Positions 22,429-33,398 of a DNA stretch of 64,000 nucleotides are shown here, piece after piece. Both the position numbers and the translations under genes were made by a program. The notes beneath the pieces were generated by a model. It was not told the DNA's origin and searched no databases. It saw only the letters and a program-made list of their open reading frames with translations. Numbering within the stretch: position 1 is the first letter of the stretch; each line of letters begins with the position of its first letter. The stretch is taken from contig JBQMRQ010000062.1 of assembly GCA_052174535.1 (NCBI GenBank), positions 1 to 64,000 of the forward strand. The letters are read 5' to 3'. The stretch comes from Arsenophonus sp052174535. Lineage in GTDB: Bacteria > Pseudomonadota > Gammaproteobacteria > Enterobacterales > Enterobacteriaceae.

Positions 22429-22644
22429 ATGGCACAATTATCTATTTTTGCATCTATGCTAATCGGTCATCGTTGCTGTGTTAATGATAACTATAGACCG
22501 TTCTGCTTCAAAGAAGCCTTATTTTCTCATTTTTATTTTTTCTCAGCCTCTTCGCGTGAGCGAAGTCTTCCTTATAATTATCAATTTAATCAGAACATTA
22601 AGGCAAAATTGAAAGTTATAGGGGTTTTTATCTATGTCACATAA
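22429..22644 (+). CDS. Small ORF overlapping puuP start, possible leader peptide
   Basis: 71 codons (MAQLSIFASML...), ending 11 bases inside puuP. I do not recognise a family. It has a weak GAGG site before the ATG. Two things stand out. The middle reads FKEALFSHFYFFSASSRE, faintly like the FDFHFFNAR end of SpeFL, the ornithine-sensing leader peptide of E. coli speF. The codons for SSRERS form a perfect hairpin with a GTGA (GNRA-type) loop. The position and overlap suit a translationally coupled leader for a polyamine transporter. It could equally be a chance frame; I see nothing else that proves it is translated. Confidence 0.3.
   Translation: MAQLSIFASMLIGHRCCVNDNYRPFCFKEALFSHFYFFSASSRERSLPYNYQFNQNIKAKLKVIGVFIYVT
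22554..22569 (+). promoter_or_regulatory. GNRA-loop hairpin in puuP leader
   Basis: CTTCGC, loop GTGA, GCGAAG: six perfect pairs, four of them G-C, in an otherwise very A+T-rich leader, 65 bases upstream of the puuP start. The unusual G+C content and the stable loop type suggest RNA structure under selection. Confidence 0.45.
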
Positions 22645-24013
22645 TACTACATTACCTCTTAATAAAGAACCTATCGAAATAAATAATCGTGTTCAACTGG
22701 TTGAAACATTAACTTTAATCCAGGTTATTATGATGGGACTGGCTTATTTGCAGCCAATGACGGTTTTTGACACATTTGGTTTAGTGTCATTAAAAACTGA
22801 TGGACATGTTCCCTCTTCTTATATAATTGCTTTGATTGCCACTCTTTTTACTGCATTGAGTTACGGTAAATTAGTAAAACGATTCCCTTCGGCGGGATCA
22901 GCTTATACCTATGCACAAAAATCTATGAGCCCACATATTGGTTTCATGGTGGGATGGTCATCTCTGCTTGATTACTTATTTATGCCGATGATTAATATAC
23001 TATTAGCAAAAATTTATCTAGAAGCTATTTTCCCAGGTGTTGCGACATGGATTTTTGTTGTTGGATTAGTTTTATTGATGACTATTTTTAATCTACGCGG
23101 TATCAATTTTGTCGCTAACTTAAATACTATTATTGTGGTTATTCAAATTGCTGTCATGCTAGTTTTTTTAACTGTTTTGATTCATGGATTATCTAAAGGT
23201 GAAGGTTCTGGGCAAATTTGGTCATGGCAACCTTTTACTTCCGAACAAGCGCATTTAATTCCAATAATCACCGGAGCAACGATTTTATGTTTTTCATTTC
23301 TTGGCTTTGATGGTATTAGTTCATTATCAGAAGAAACACCAAATGCAGGAATAGTGATATCAAAAGCGATTTTTTTAACGGCCTTAATTGGTGGTCTGAT
23401 TTTTATTGGTGTTTCTTATTTTTTACAGCTGTATTTTCCTGATATTTCATATTTTAAAAAACCTGACGAATCACAACCTGAAATTATGTTATATGTTGCT
23501 GGTGCCATTTTTCAGTCTATTATTTTAGTTTTTTCTTGTGCAACCGTATTAGCATCAGGTATGGCAGCACATGCAGGAGTTTCTCGTCTCATGTATGTTA
23601 TGGGAAGAGATGGTGTTTTTCCTGAGCGTTTTTTTGGTTATGTTCATCCAACATGGCGAACTCCTGCTTTTAATGTCATTCTAGTTGGTATGTTAGCATT
23701 AACAGCAATTTGGTTTGACATAGAAATTGCCACAGCGTTGATTAATTTTGGTGCATTAATTGCCTTTACCTTTGTTAATCTTTCGGTTATTTCACAATTT
23801 TACTTTAGAGAGCGTCATTGCCATACTTGGCGAGACAAGTTTAATTACTTAATTTTACCTATTATGGGGGCTTTAACTGTATCAGTGCTTTGGATCAATT
23901 TAGAGAAAACTTCCATGTTATTAGGAATGATATGGGCGGCAATTGGTATTTTTTATATGGCAATTATCACCAGCCGTTTTCGCCGACCATTACCACAAAT
24001 GAATGATGCTTAG
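22634..24013 (+). CDS. puuP: Putrescine importer PuuP (APC family)
   Basis: 459 residues (E. coli PuuP 461). A proton-driven inner-membrane importer of putrescine in the amino acid-polyamine-organocation superfamily. The match is close throughout: MMGLAYLQPMTVFDTFG near residues 32-48, FPSAGSAYTYAQKSMSPHIG with GFMVGWSSLLDYLFMPMIN after it, FSFLGFDGISSLSEETPNA near 225-245, and SRLMYVMGRDGVFPERFFGY near 318-337. About twelve membrane segments are present and nothing is missing. None of the puu degradation genes is nearby, so imported putrescine is probably used as such rather than as a carbon or nitrogen source. The upstream region holds a terminator, two hairpins and a small overlapping ORF, suggesting control in the leader. 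Confidence 0.93.
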   Translation: MSHNTTLPLNKEPIEINNRVQLVETLTLIQVIMMGLAYLQPMTVFDTFGLVSLKTDGHVPSSYIIALIATLFTALSYGKLVKRFPSAGSAYTYAQKSMSPHIGFMVGWSSLLDYLFMPMINILLAKIYLEAIFPGVATWIFVVGLVLLMTIFNLRGINFVANLNTIIVVIQIAVMLVFLTVLIHGLSKGEGSGQIWSWQPFTSEQAHLIPIITGATILCFSFLGFDGISSLSEETPNAGIVISKAIFLTALIGGLIFIGVSYFLQLYFPDISYFKKPDESQPEIMLYVAGAIFQSIILVFSCATVLASGMAAHAGVSRLMYVMGRDGVFPERFFGYVHPTWRTPAFNVILVGMLALTAIWFDIEIATALINFGALIAFTFVNLSVISQFYFRERHCHTWRDKFNYLILPIMGALTVSVLWINLEKTSMLLGMIWAAIGIFYMAIITSRFRRPLPQMNDA

Positions 24014-26079
24014 TGATTAAATTTAACACTATTGACAGTTTTCTAGATCAAAAGCTAATCATTTTATCTTTAGCTATATTAGGTAATATATTTTTGTATA
24101 GTATAGTAAAAAACTAAATTAACTTCTATCTGATTAGAATTCATCTGTCAATATTTTTAGTTGCTGACACTTCTTTTTATTTTCTTGATTTTTAGAAAAA
24201 ATTATTCGATAGTTTGAAACTATTCGATTATTTTCTTACTGGTTAATCTATCGTACTGATGCTCTAACCAGGTAAGTTATTCTTGTTCTGTCAATCTGGT
24301 TGGGTAATTTTCACTTACAGAATAATGAAAAACAGCTGCTTCATGCGCAGATCGTTAAATTTAAGATCTAATGTAAGTATATTTTCTGATAAAGTTTAAC
24401 AAATAATGACCATTAATTAATAATTATTATAAGCAAAAAAAACTGCAATAAAACTTAGCATCTACACCAGTTACTTTTAGAAAAGGTTTTTTATTCGTAA
24501 AGAGTTGAATAACTTCATCACATATTTCACTATCTTATTACAACATCATAGCTAAATTATTTAGCTATATATCGAAATTAAGTGCTATATGTTGTTATAC
24601 TAATTGTTTTCAGTGTAATGAATGACGGTTACCAGAATTTGGTGTTTATTAAAATTCATCAGTTTAATAGAAAACTAATTCACTTACTAACTCGTATTTA
24701 GGTATATATAAATATTTCTTTATTATGTTATTATCTAATATTAACAATAAAATATAATCTATGCTAGAAAATCATAAGTAATAATCGTATGTAATTTTCT
24801 AGATACAAGGTAAGTAGTGAAATTAAAGTATTCTTAGCTTATATTGCGAAAAACATTTTGAAAACATAAACTAACAGAATTATAGTAATAATATTAATCA
24901 ATAAGCGAACTTTATTTTTCTTTTTTTAAATTTAAAGAAATACTTGAGCATATTTAGCTGTGCTTACTTAATTAATTTTACCATTTCAATTGCAACAAAA
25001 CGTCAGCTAAAATGCATCATGCTTTGTATGCTCAATAGCGTTTTAATTGTCAAATGTTCTAATTTAATGCTAGTAGTTCTTTATAATTGTTAGGTCAGTT
25101 AATCCTATCAGGACGTATCCACGCATAATAAACGCGTAAGAGACATTCGGTAAATTCCAACGTGAATTACCTTGCCGATAACTACGATAACTATAATAAT
25201 AAAGATTATAAAAGTTATGATAAATATGAAAAATAACTTTAAATTAAATTTAATATTGTTGTAATCAAGAATTCAACTATTAAATATACTAAATATCCTA
25301 TAAATACATTTAACAAATTCAACTTCATTTATAGTAATAATCTATTGGTTATTTAGGTTTAATATCTATAACTATAACTGAGTTTAATGAGGGAATATAA
25401 GCATCGATATGGCATAATAAAAAATTTAAGACTCTTTGATAATGCTGAATTTTAGTCAATCCAGATTCCAGCAAATTGTGAAATTTAATCAAGCGGGGGG
25501 TATGCTGCCAAAATATTTTATAACAGTAAAACTAAAATGAGAATTTATACTTATTATTCAATATAGTTTTCTAATTTTTAGGTAGCACAACATGTTGTTA
25601 ACACTCTTAAATTATTCTAATTTAACAGCAAATATTTTTTACTCTTTGTATTAATTTATTTTTACTGACTTAAATGGAGGATGATCCAATCAGAAATAAA
25701 TTCTGCATTTTAAATTATCTGTAATAATAAGTTATTATGGATAATTGAATTGAATATCACAATTAGATGGTGAATTTAGCATGTTATATTTGGTGATAAT
25801 TTTAAAAATTTACTTATTATCATTATTTGATTAACTCAATTTAGGTTATTAATAACACAAATTAATAAAGATAAAAGGATCGGCTTCTTTCATTTATCAG
25901 CGCAATCATAAATATAAGTAAAATTGACTATATTAGAAATATTTATTACTTTTCTACTTGCAAAGCAATTTACAACACATCTATATTTTAATTCTTATAA
26001 TTTAAAAATAATCTTCTCTCCATGAGAGATGCTTCATAAAATGAAACAACCATATACAATGAAATCTACTCAGATATCC
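24014..26079. other. Long non-coding stretch with faint minus-strand gene trace
   Basis: About 2 kb with no intact gene. On the minus strand at 24222-24354 one frame reads RSAHEAAVFHYSVSENYP, then RLTEQE, a stop, and LTWLEHQYDRLTSKKIIE, which has the look of a real protein with one nonsense mutation; I cannot name it. Another minus-strand trace lies near 25100-25200 (RQGNSRWNLPNVSYAF). Otherwise A+T-rich noise. Confidence 0.35.
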
Positions 26080-27440
26080 TCTTAAAAGTTATGCTTATCC
26101 TCATTTCTGATATATGGAGTTTTGGAAGATTCTGGTATATTCCGCTTATTGATTTCATGAATAACTTCAACATCAGAGAGATGATATGTCATGAAATTTA
26201 TCTTACATCTATATCGCAAAAGCAGATATTACCTGTTATTTCCTTGCATGAATGCATCCGTAATAGTTGGGGGTAGCTGATAGCACTAATGTTGAGATGG
26301 AGCTCGAAGCCATGAGTACGATAATATGCTCAACACCACCTTACCGTCGACCGCAAAAGTTATCTACTACACTAAACTATACAAACTGATATTGGCGATG
26401 TTGAGATTAAATTACTTAAGATCAGTAGGATAGCAATAGTAACGGAATATACTTCTAAAGCTTGTTTCTAGCGCTTTATCTAAAGCGTACAAAATTTGTG
26501 AAGAATTTCTACCTTGCATCCTGTATATGCAAGAGATTATTTACCAGTGATTTTCATGAAATTCTTAAAGTCGCTTATCAGTGAAAGCACATGATCTCTC
26601 TGCAGTACCACCATCATTAAGAGATTAAAACAATAATAGCTTAAATAGCACAGGCAATATAGTACTTGCTTAATTTAACAACATGTCTAACGTTTATTTG
26701 TGCTGATGGCATATTGTCATTTTATTAGGCAAACTGATCAGCTTTTCTTGTTTGTTACTTATCGGACTCAATGCATAATGGCTGGTGAGCACACAACTTA
26801 ACTATATTTACCATGGTTGCTACGGGAAACGATATCCTTGGCTTTTGGAATACAATAACAAAGATATTCCTGGATATACCACTAACGCTATTGGGTATAA
26901 AAAATAGTTAATGTGTGCTGCCTTCATTTCATAAGTCCATGCAATTGAAAGTTTAAGGGTTAAGTGCAGAGGTTCTGGCTAGCAGAGAATTATTATGCCA
27001 CTAATAAAGCCCTTGATGTTTTTGTTGGCAAGATTTTCAGCATAAGTATCACTGCAAGCTATTAAAAAGCTGGAGAATAATCAAGAAGAAACAACTGGCA
27101 CTTTATCCTTACCATCAGCACAGTTGGGATCAATTAAGAACAATAAAATCTAATTAAATTGGGTTTTGCGATAATGTGAGGCTATAAAGCTGATGCGCCG
27201 AAATGCTGTAGTTCAAAAACAACCCTTTGATGCTGTTTAAGTTGCTTCCATCTGCTTAAAAAAACTGGAATCGCTACTAAGGGGATTTTACTTCCGTTTA
27301 CTCTGCTGCTAGTAAACAACTATGTAATTTAAGGATAGAGAACTGATTCACGAAAGATCAGAATGGAGCAAAATCTGAACAGCATACAGCAAATTTTTAC
27401 TGATAACTCTATGAATATCAGCTAATATATTTTTATGCCG
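26080..27440 (+). mobile_element. IS256-family element, eroded
   Basis: Forward copy starting cctcatttctgatatatggag and ending with the shared 3' block near 27400-27415 (ttactgataactct). It lies about 270 bases beyond the 3' end of rne. Confidence 0.75.
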
Positions 27441-27712
27441 TTATGTTAGCAAATATTTCCTTCAATAACTTGCGCGCCTATTTGTGTTAATCGTATTTTA
27501 TATTATGAATTAAAACGATGACTTTGATAATCTTGCTAAATACTATATTGCACAAGATGATAACCATCATACCTTTATCTGTATTAAAACAATCCATTGA
27601 GATATATTTATTTCTGATTTAATTAAAAAATATTTTTTACAAAAAGATTTTTTATTAAAACGACAATAAGTAATGAATTAAAATTTAGAATAAAAATATC
27701 AAATTAGGGCAT

Positions 27713-30700
27713 TTATTTATTATTATTTGGTTTAAATATATTAGATGTAGCTATGCTTGTTGCAACATGACCACCAGCACCATTTTTACCATAAAAAGTT
27801 ATTGTAGGTCGCACGTAAGCTTTAATTTCCATATGATTTTCAGTAATTTCTGGCGCCGGTGCTTTCGTAGTCGGGGAATGAGAATACCCTACTTTTTTGC
27901 CTAATTTTATTGCAGCAATTTTTTCTTTTTGATTACTTGCTTTTTTTGCAATAACATCGCTCATAGAAGATATATTTGACTTAGCATAGATATAATTTTT
28001 ATCTGATAGGTTTATTATTTGTTCCTGACTGATTATTTCATGGACTGAATATTTAGCTTTTTTAATCTCATTGACTATGAAAAGTTCATCATTAACTAAT
28101 TGAGGATTTTGTAGCTGATTTTGTGATCCATTCTTTACTTGCGTTTTTACAACGATATTAGTGCTGTTTTCAGCCATGATTTTTGCTTCAAAATGTGATT
28201 GAGAAGGTTTTTCATTTTGTTCTATATCTTGAATATTTACGGGGATAAGCAATACCTTAGAAAAAAGTTGTAAGTTTTCTGATATTGTTAATTGAACCGT
28301 TTTACTAACTGGTACTATTTTTTCTTCTAGTTTAATTTTACCAATGATGTTATCACAATCAATTGGAGTTATAGGAGATACTATCTTTTTATTAATTATC
28401 ATATTATTTTTACTATCTGATGATATTTCATTTAATTCATTGAATTTGACAGGGTACTGGATCCAGACTTTACCTGAAGGTAATTTAGGCGAAGCAACTG
28501 GTATTTTTAATGGTACCAATGATTTATTTTGATGTTCATCACGATAACGTCGTCGTCGTTGCGCGCTAACGCGTAGGTGCCGGGGAGATCGTCTTGATCT
28601 TCGTGGAATCATCGTTTCTTCTTGTTCGTTAGCACAATTGCTGAATGCTTTTTTAGCTTCAACCTCTTCTGTAATAAGCGGTAGATCCATATTTTTCTGC
28701 TTTGCTGTTAATTCAGTTAGCAAAATAGATTTTTCAATCAACAAAGCAGGCACTATCTCTGCGCCACTAATAACAGGAAACTTAATATCTTGATACTCTC
28801 TATCATCAATAGAGAGTTTTTTCTGTTCAGTTACCCTATTTGCAACCCGCACAGATTGAATCAGTTGAGACTGTTGACAACAAGGAGAAACAATAACTGT
28901 TCTTTCCGTTTTATGTTCTTTCTTTTCTAGTGGTTGAGTTTTAGTTTTAAGTTGCAGCTGTTTTTTTTCTTCCTGACGAAAGCGACTTTCAGCACGCTGT
29001 TCGCGATGTTGCTGTTGAATTTCATGTGCAACACTCTCTTGAATATCATTAAAATGACTTTTCTTATTACGGCTATTATACGATTTAAACTCATCGATAT
29101 ACCCACAATATTGATAGTTATCAATATTGATATTCTGTTCATGAGGTTGAGTTGGTCTATAATTATTATCACGTTCTTTATCATTATTATTTTTAAATTT
29201 TTTCTCAATTATTTTAATTAGTTTCCGTAATTTGATAAATAATCTTTTTAAGAAATAACTAGTTCGATTAAACAGACTTGGCAAATCTTCCTTACTGGTT
29301 AATTTATTCTGTTTACTTGATTTGTTCTTACCAACTATAGCATTTTTTGTATATGCTTGAGATTGAAGAGCAAAAGCAAAAATAGCTGGTTGTTCAGGTA
29401 ACTTTTTATCACTAACAGCATCATCTGTTAGATTATTAATTTCAGCTTCATGGTATTGCGCAAGATAGTAACTTAATGCTGAAACTTCTTCACCTTTACG
29501 AATACGGATTACATTATAATGTGGTGATTGCATCTGATCGTTAGGAACAATAATAACACGTATATTATATTGCCGACGTTCAATTTCGTTTACTGATTGC
29601 CGTTTTTCATTCAATAAATAAGAAGCAATTGGTACCGGTACAATTGCATGTACTTCATGGGTATTTTCTTTTAACGCTTCTTCTTCGATCAAACGTAAAA
29701 TAGAAAGTGAAAGTGATTCATTATCACGGATTGTTCCTGTACCGCTACAACGAGGACAAACGTGATGACTAGATTCACCAAGTGATGGACTTAAACGTTG
29801 TCGTGACATTTCAAGTAAACCAAATCGAGATATCCGAATAATTTGAATACGTGCTCTGTCTTGGCATACGGCTTCACGCAAGCGATTTTCAACTTCACGC
29901 TGATGGCGAACTGGCGTCATATCAATAAAATCAATAACAATTAATCCACCTAAATCCCGTAACCGTAATTGACGGGCAATTTCATCAGCGGCTTCTAAAT
30001 TGGTATTTAATGCAGTTTCTTCAATATCACCCCCGCGGGTTGAACGTGATGAATTAATATCGATAGCAGTTAATGCTTCAGTTGTGTCAATAACTAGTGC
30101 ACCACCTGATGGTAAGCGAACCTCACGTTGAAAAGCAGACTCAATTTGTGACTCAATTTGATAATGACTAAATAGTGGAACATCTCCAGTGTAGTATTTA
30201 ATTTTACTTGCAAAATCTTCACGACCAATCGCTTCAATATGAAGACGAGCCATTTTAACAATTTTCGCATTATCAATTAAAATTTCACCAATGTCAGGGC
30301 GCAAGTAATCACGAAATGCCCTCACAATTACATTACTTTCTTGATGAATAAGAAAAGGTGCTGCTCGATTTTCCGCTGCTTTTTTTATTGCTTGCCAATG
30401 CTTAAGACGATATTGCAAATCATGCTTGAGCGTTTCTGCAGATTTACCTACACCAGCAGTACGGACAATTAATCCCATACCATCGGGTATTTCTAATGAG
30501 GATAATGCCTCTTTTAATTCTGTGCGATCTTCTCTCTCAATACGTCGCGATATCCCACCTGCGCGAGGGTTATTAGGCATTAAAACAAGATAGCTGCCAG
30601 CTAAACTTATAAAAGTTGTTAGCGCTGCACCTTTATTTCCTCGTTCCTCTTTGTCAATTTGGATAATAACTTCCTGGTCTTCTTTTAAAATATCCTTTAT

Positions 30701-30967
30701 ATTTGGGCGACCGTGTGGTTGATAATAACTAGGGAAGTATTCACGTGCAATTTCTTTAATTGGAAGAAAGCCGTGTCTTTCTGATCCATAGTCAACAAAT
30801 GCTGCTTCCAGGCTAGGTTCTATACGGGTAATTTTGCCTTTGTAAATATTTGCTTTTTTTTGTTCGTGTCCGAGATTTTCAATATCTAGATCATAAAGAC
30901 GTTGCCCATCAACAAGAGCAACACGCAACTCTTCTTCTTGAGTTGCGTTAATTAACATTCTTTTCAT
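27713..30967 (-). CDS. rne: Ribonuclease E
   Basis: 1084 residues (E. coli 1061). The endonuclease that starts mRNA decay, matures rRNA and tRNA, and scaffolds the RNA degradosome at the inner membrane. The N-terminal catalytic half is fully conserved: S1 domain at about 39-119, 5'-sensor and RNase H-like parts, catalytic aspartates in ALTAIDINSSR and GGLIVIDFIDM, and the zinc link CPRCSGTGT at about 404-412. The C-terminal half is low-complexity and A+T-rich but keeps landmarks: a basic segment (YFLKRLFIKLRKLIKIIEKK), the arginine-rich RNA-binding block RRSRRSPRHLRVSAQRRRR, and the conserved C-terminal tail (YVRPTITFYGKNGAGGHVAT). The ATG at 30967 gives the family start MKRMLINATQ. It is transcribed away from rluC. 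Confidence 0.96.
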   Translation of the reverse strand: MKRMLINATQEEELRVALVDGQRLYDLDIENLGHEQKKANIYKGKITRIEPSLEAAFVDYGSERHGFLPIKEIAREYFPSYYQPHGRPNIKDILKEDQEVIIQIDKEERGNKGAALTTFISLAGSYLVLMPNNPRAGGISRRIEREDRTELKEALSSLEIPDGMGLIVRTAGVGKSAETLKHDLQYRLKHWQAIKKAAENRAAPFLIHQESNVIVRAFRDYLRPDIGEILIDNAKIVKMARLHIEAIGREDFASKIKYYTGDVPLFSHYQIESQIESAFQREVRLPSGGALVIDTTEALTAIDINSSRSTRGGDIEETALNTNLEAADEIARQLRLRDLGGLIVIDFIDMTPVRHQREVENRLREAVCQDRARIQIIRISRFGLLEMSRQRLSPSLGESSHHVCPRCSGTGTIRDNESLSLSILRLIEEEALKENTHEVHAIVPVPIASYLLNEKRQSVNEIERRQYNIRVIIVPNDQMQSPHYNVIRIRKGEEVSALSYYLAQYHEAEINNLTDDAVSDKKLPEQPAIFAFALQSQAYTKNAIVGKNKSSKQNKLTSKEDLPSLFNRTSYFLKRLFIKLRKLIKIIEKKFKNNNDKERDNNYRPTQPHEQNINIDNYQYCGYIDEFKSYNSRNKKSHFNDIQESVAHEIQQQHREQRAESRFRQEEKKQLQLKTKTQPLEKKEHKTERTVIVSPCCQQSQLIQSVRVANRVTEQKKLSIDDREYQDIKFPVISGAEIVPALLIEKSILLTELTAKQKNMDLPLITEEVEAKKAFSNCANEQEETMIPRRSRRSPRHLRVSAQRRRRYRDEHQNKSLVPLKIPVASPKLPSGKVWIQYPVKFNELNEISSDSKNNMIINKKIVSPITPIDCDNIIGKIKLEEKIVPVSKTVQLTISENLQLFSKVLLIPVNIQDIEQNEKPSQSHFEAKIMAENSTNIVVKTQVKNGSQNQLQNPQLVNDELFIVNEIKKAKYSVHEIISQEQIINLSDKNYIYAKSNISSMSDVIAKKASNQKEKIAAIKLGKKVGYSHSPTTKAPAPEITENHMEIKAYVRPTITFYGKNGAGGHVATSIATSNIFKPNNNK

Positions 30968-31516
30968 TATAAATACTCATTTTCTACTAAGTCAGAAAAG
31001 TTTCGACTAAAAATAGTTACTGTTAACCGGATGGTTTCATGACTTTTTACATAACCGACAATTTCACAGTTATCGGTTTGTATTGAAAGGCAATTTTTTG
31101 TTAAGCTATATTTAAATAAAACGCTGCATTCCTAAATTAGAATTGTTTCTAAATTTATTTGTTCAATGTATTAGCTAATCCAGTAAACTTTTTTCACAAT
31201 TAAATAATTTATTTTTAATTTTACACACCGTCTCGTCTTATACTATTTTTGCGTTTTTGTCTCATCACAATAGATCAATCTTAAATTATAGTAACGCTTA
31301 CTTTAATAAACATTATGGTAACTATTCATTATTCCATTGCTTATGGGCAGATATCAAGATAACTTTTACTGTTTATTGCGTTTTTATAAGGAAAAATATG
31401 AAAAAATTCATTTAAGATAGGAATTGATAAAGGTAAAAAATTAAAATAAGGTATCACAAATATTCAATTACAATCGTTAACAAATTTAAATATTAACAAT
31501 ATATTATAATAAAATA
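30968..31516. promoter_or_regulatory. Divergent rne/rluC control region
   Basis: 549 bases between two divergent genes, the E. coli arrangement. In E. coli the long rne 5' untranslated region lets RNase E cut its own mRNA. The length here would allow that, but I could not line up the known leader hairpins. No clear promoter boxes are claimed. Confidence 0.4.
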
Positions 31517-32464
31517 ATGAAAATACATAATCAGGTTCAATTTATTACTATCGATAATGATGAAGCAGGCCAACGTATTGATAATTTTTTATTGAGACGT
31601 TTAAAAGGTGTTCCTAAGAGTAGGATTTATCGCATACTTCGTAAGGGCGAAGTAAGAATAAATAGCAATAGAATTAAACCTGAATATAAAATTCAAGCAA
31701 GCGATTTAATTAGGATCCCACCCGTTAGACTGGCAGAAAAACAACAGTATATTATTTCGGCTAAATTGAATAAGATAGCCGAACTTATAGATTATATACT
31801 ATACGAAGATAAACATTTACTAGTTTTGAATAAACCTTCCGGTATAGCTGTTCATGGTGGTAGTGGGGTAAATTTTGGCGTTATTGAAGCTTTACGCACA
31901 TTACGTCCTGAAGCACGATTTTTAGAACTTGTCCATAGGTTAGATCGCGAAACATCGGGTGTTTTACTGATAGCAAAAAAAAGTTCGGCTCTTAGAGCAT
32001 TACATGAACAGTTACGTTTAAAACAAATGCAAAAACAGTACCTTGCATTAGTAATGGGACAATGGCCGTCCAATATAAAAGTTATTCAATCATTTTTATT
32101 AAAAAATATTTTACAAAGTGGCAAACGGACAGTCAAAGTCGGCATAGATGGTAAATATTCAGAAACCCATTTTAAAATTAAAGAATCTTTTTCTAATACT
32201 ACACTAATTAATGCCAATCCAATAACAGGGCGAACACATCAAATCAGAGTACATGCACAATATGCAAAGCATCCTATTGCGTATGATAGCCATTATGGTG
32301 ATCGTGATTTTAATCAACAGTTAACGATTACTGGTTTGAAGCGACTTTTTTTGCATGCTAGTTCATTAATGTTCATCCATCCAGCCAGTGGGGAAAAATT
32401 AATTTTCAACGCTCCTTTAGATAAACAGCTTAAAAGCTGTTTGGAAAAATTACGTAAGCAATAA
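31517..32464 (+). CDS. rluC: 23S rRNA pseudouridine synthase RluC
   Basis: 315 residues (E. coli 319). It converts uridines 955, 2504 and 2580 of 23S rRNA to pseudouridine in E. coli. The N-terminal S4-type RNA-binding domain (QRIDNFLLRRLKGVPKSRIY...) covers about 15-80. The catalytic domain carries LNKPSGIAVHGG, the catalytic aspartate in HRLDRETSGVLL at about 140-151, and the GRTHQIRVH motif near 237. The ATG at 31517 follows a very A+T-rich leader with little ribosome-site match. RluD is excluded by the divergent rne neighbour and the absence of RluD-type features. Confidence 0.95.
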   Translation: MKIHNQVQFITIDNDEAGQRIDNFLLRRLKGVPKSRIYRILRKGEVRINSNRIKPEYKIQASDLIRIPPVRLAEKQQYIISAKLNKIAELIDYILYEDKHLLVLNKPSGIAVHGGSGVNFGVIEALRTLRPEARFLELVHRLDRETSGVLLIAKKSSALRALHEQLRLKQMQKQYLALVMGQWPSNIKVIQSFLLKNILQSGKRTVKVGIDGKYSETHFKIKESFSNTTLINANPITGRTHQIRVHAQYAKHPIAYDSHYGDRDFNQQLTITGLKRLFLHASSLMFIHPASGEKLIFNAPLDKQLKSCLEKLRKQ

Positions 32465-32501
32465 TTTATCGGCAATAAATTAATAAACTAGGTTAAATTA
32501 T

Positions 32502-32518
32502 AAAGCACTATGCTTTTT
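32502..32518 (+). terminator. Weak terminator-like hairpin after rluC
   Basis: AAAGCA, loop CTA, TGCTTT, continuing into a run of five thymines, 38 bases after the rluC stop. Only six pairs, so termination would be partial. Confidence 0.4.
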
Positions 32519-33398
32519 GGATGCAGTGAAATAATTAATTGAGAAAGTTATTACCGTAACTGCGTAACAACATACCTAATTAAACTAATTAAAAGTAAGC
32601 TAATTAAAGTAATCAAAAATCCCCATTAAATAAGTTTTTCAAATAACATGATGGCTAACTTTTTTCTGAGATAAAGTCAATTCCCATTAATATATGGGTA
32701 TCTTAAATAAGATAAGATAGTTTTAACTTTCTGTATCCTTAGATAGCAAAATAAACAGTAAAAAGTTTTTATTTATCATTGTATTTTTAGTTTTACTATC
32801 AAATAAATATAATCTATATAAACTATATAAAAGATATTTTTTATTAAAGCTTATTACAGTTGTTTGGTTTCCTTTCTATAAATCAGTAGTTTTTTATTAT
32901 TTGATTTGCTAAAGATGCAGATTTGATCTATACCTTTTATTAAATAATAGGATACTTAGTCACTAATGATTTTATTTTGAATTGCTAATCGAGTAACAAG
33001 ATAACTTGCAGATTTATTAGTTAATAGAAGTTTTCATCTATATTCAGCACATTAGTAATAAAAGACAAGCTTAGCTTTTGTAGTAGCTGATATCGTAAAA
33101 ATAAGATTGATATCAATATAATTAATTTCATAAAATACCTAAATGAAATGGAGAAATATGCTGAAACATTTAAAACTAAATAGAAATTAAATACCAAATA
33201 TTGGTGATTGGTGAATAATAAGTAAAGCAGCCTTTCCTTCGGCTATTTATTATTATAAAGATAAGATGCGTGTCTTATAAAAATAAATTATTTAGGATCT
33301 TTTTACTTGAAAAGGATTTCCCTATCATAAAATCAGTAGTAAGTATCAAGTAGTAAGTAGTAAGTATAGTTACTGATATAACTATTTAATTATCGTTT
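32519..33398. other. Non-coding stretch where yceF would lie
   Basis: About 880 bases of A+T-rich DNA. In E. coli the reverse-strand yceF (maf-like) gene is here, but I saw no recognisable trace. A small direct repeat of tagtaagta units occurs at about 33340-33366. The start of the decayed yceD probably lies in the last 150 bases but cannot be placed. Confidence 0.35.

Noticed and set aside
24240..24300. tRNA-like text (GGTTAGAGC on the minus strand)
   Set aside because: The D-arm could not be closed and there is no T-loop or acceptor pairing; the stretch fits a protein frame better.
28927..29221. Two opposite 93-95 codon frames inside rne
   Set aside because: Both overlap the low-complexity scaffold part of rne and are composition artefacts.
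33339..33366. Short tagtaagta repeats as a possible CRISPR or iteron array
   Set aside because: Units are adjacent, under 12 bases and too few; a simple tandem slip product.
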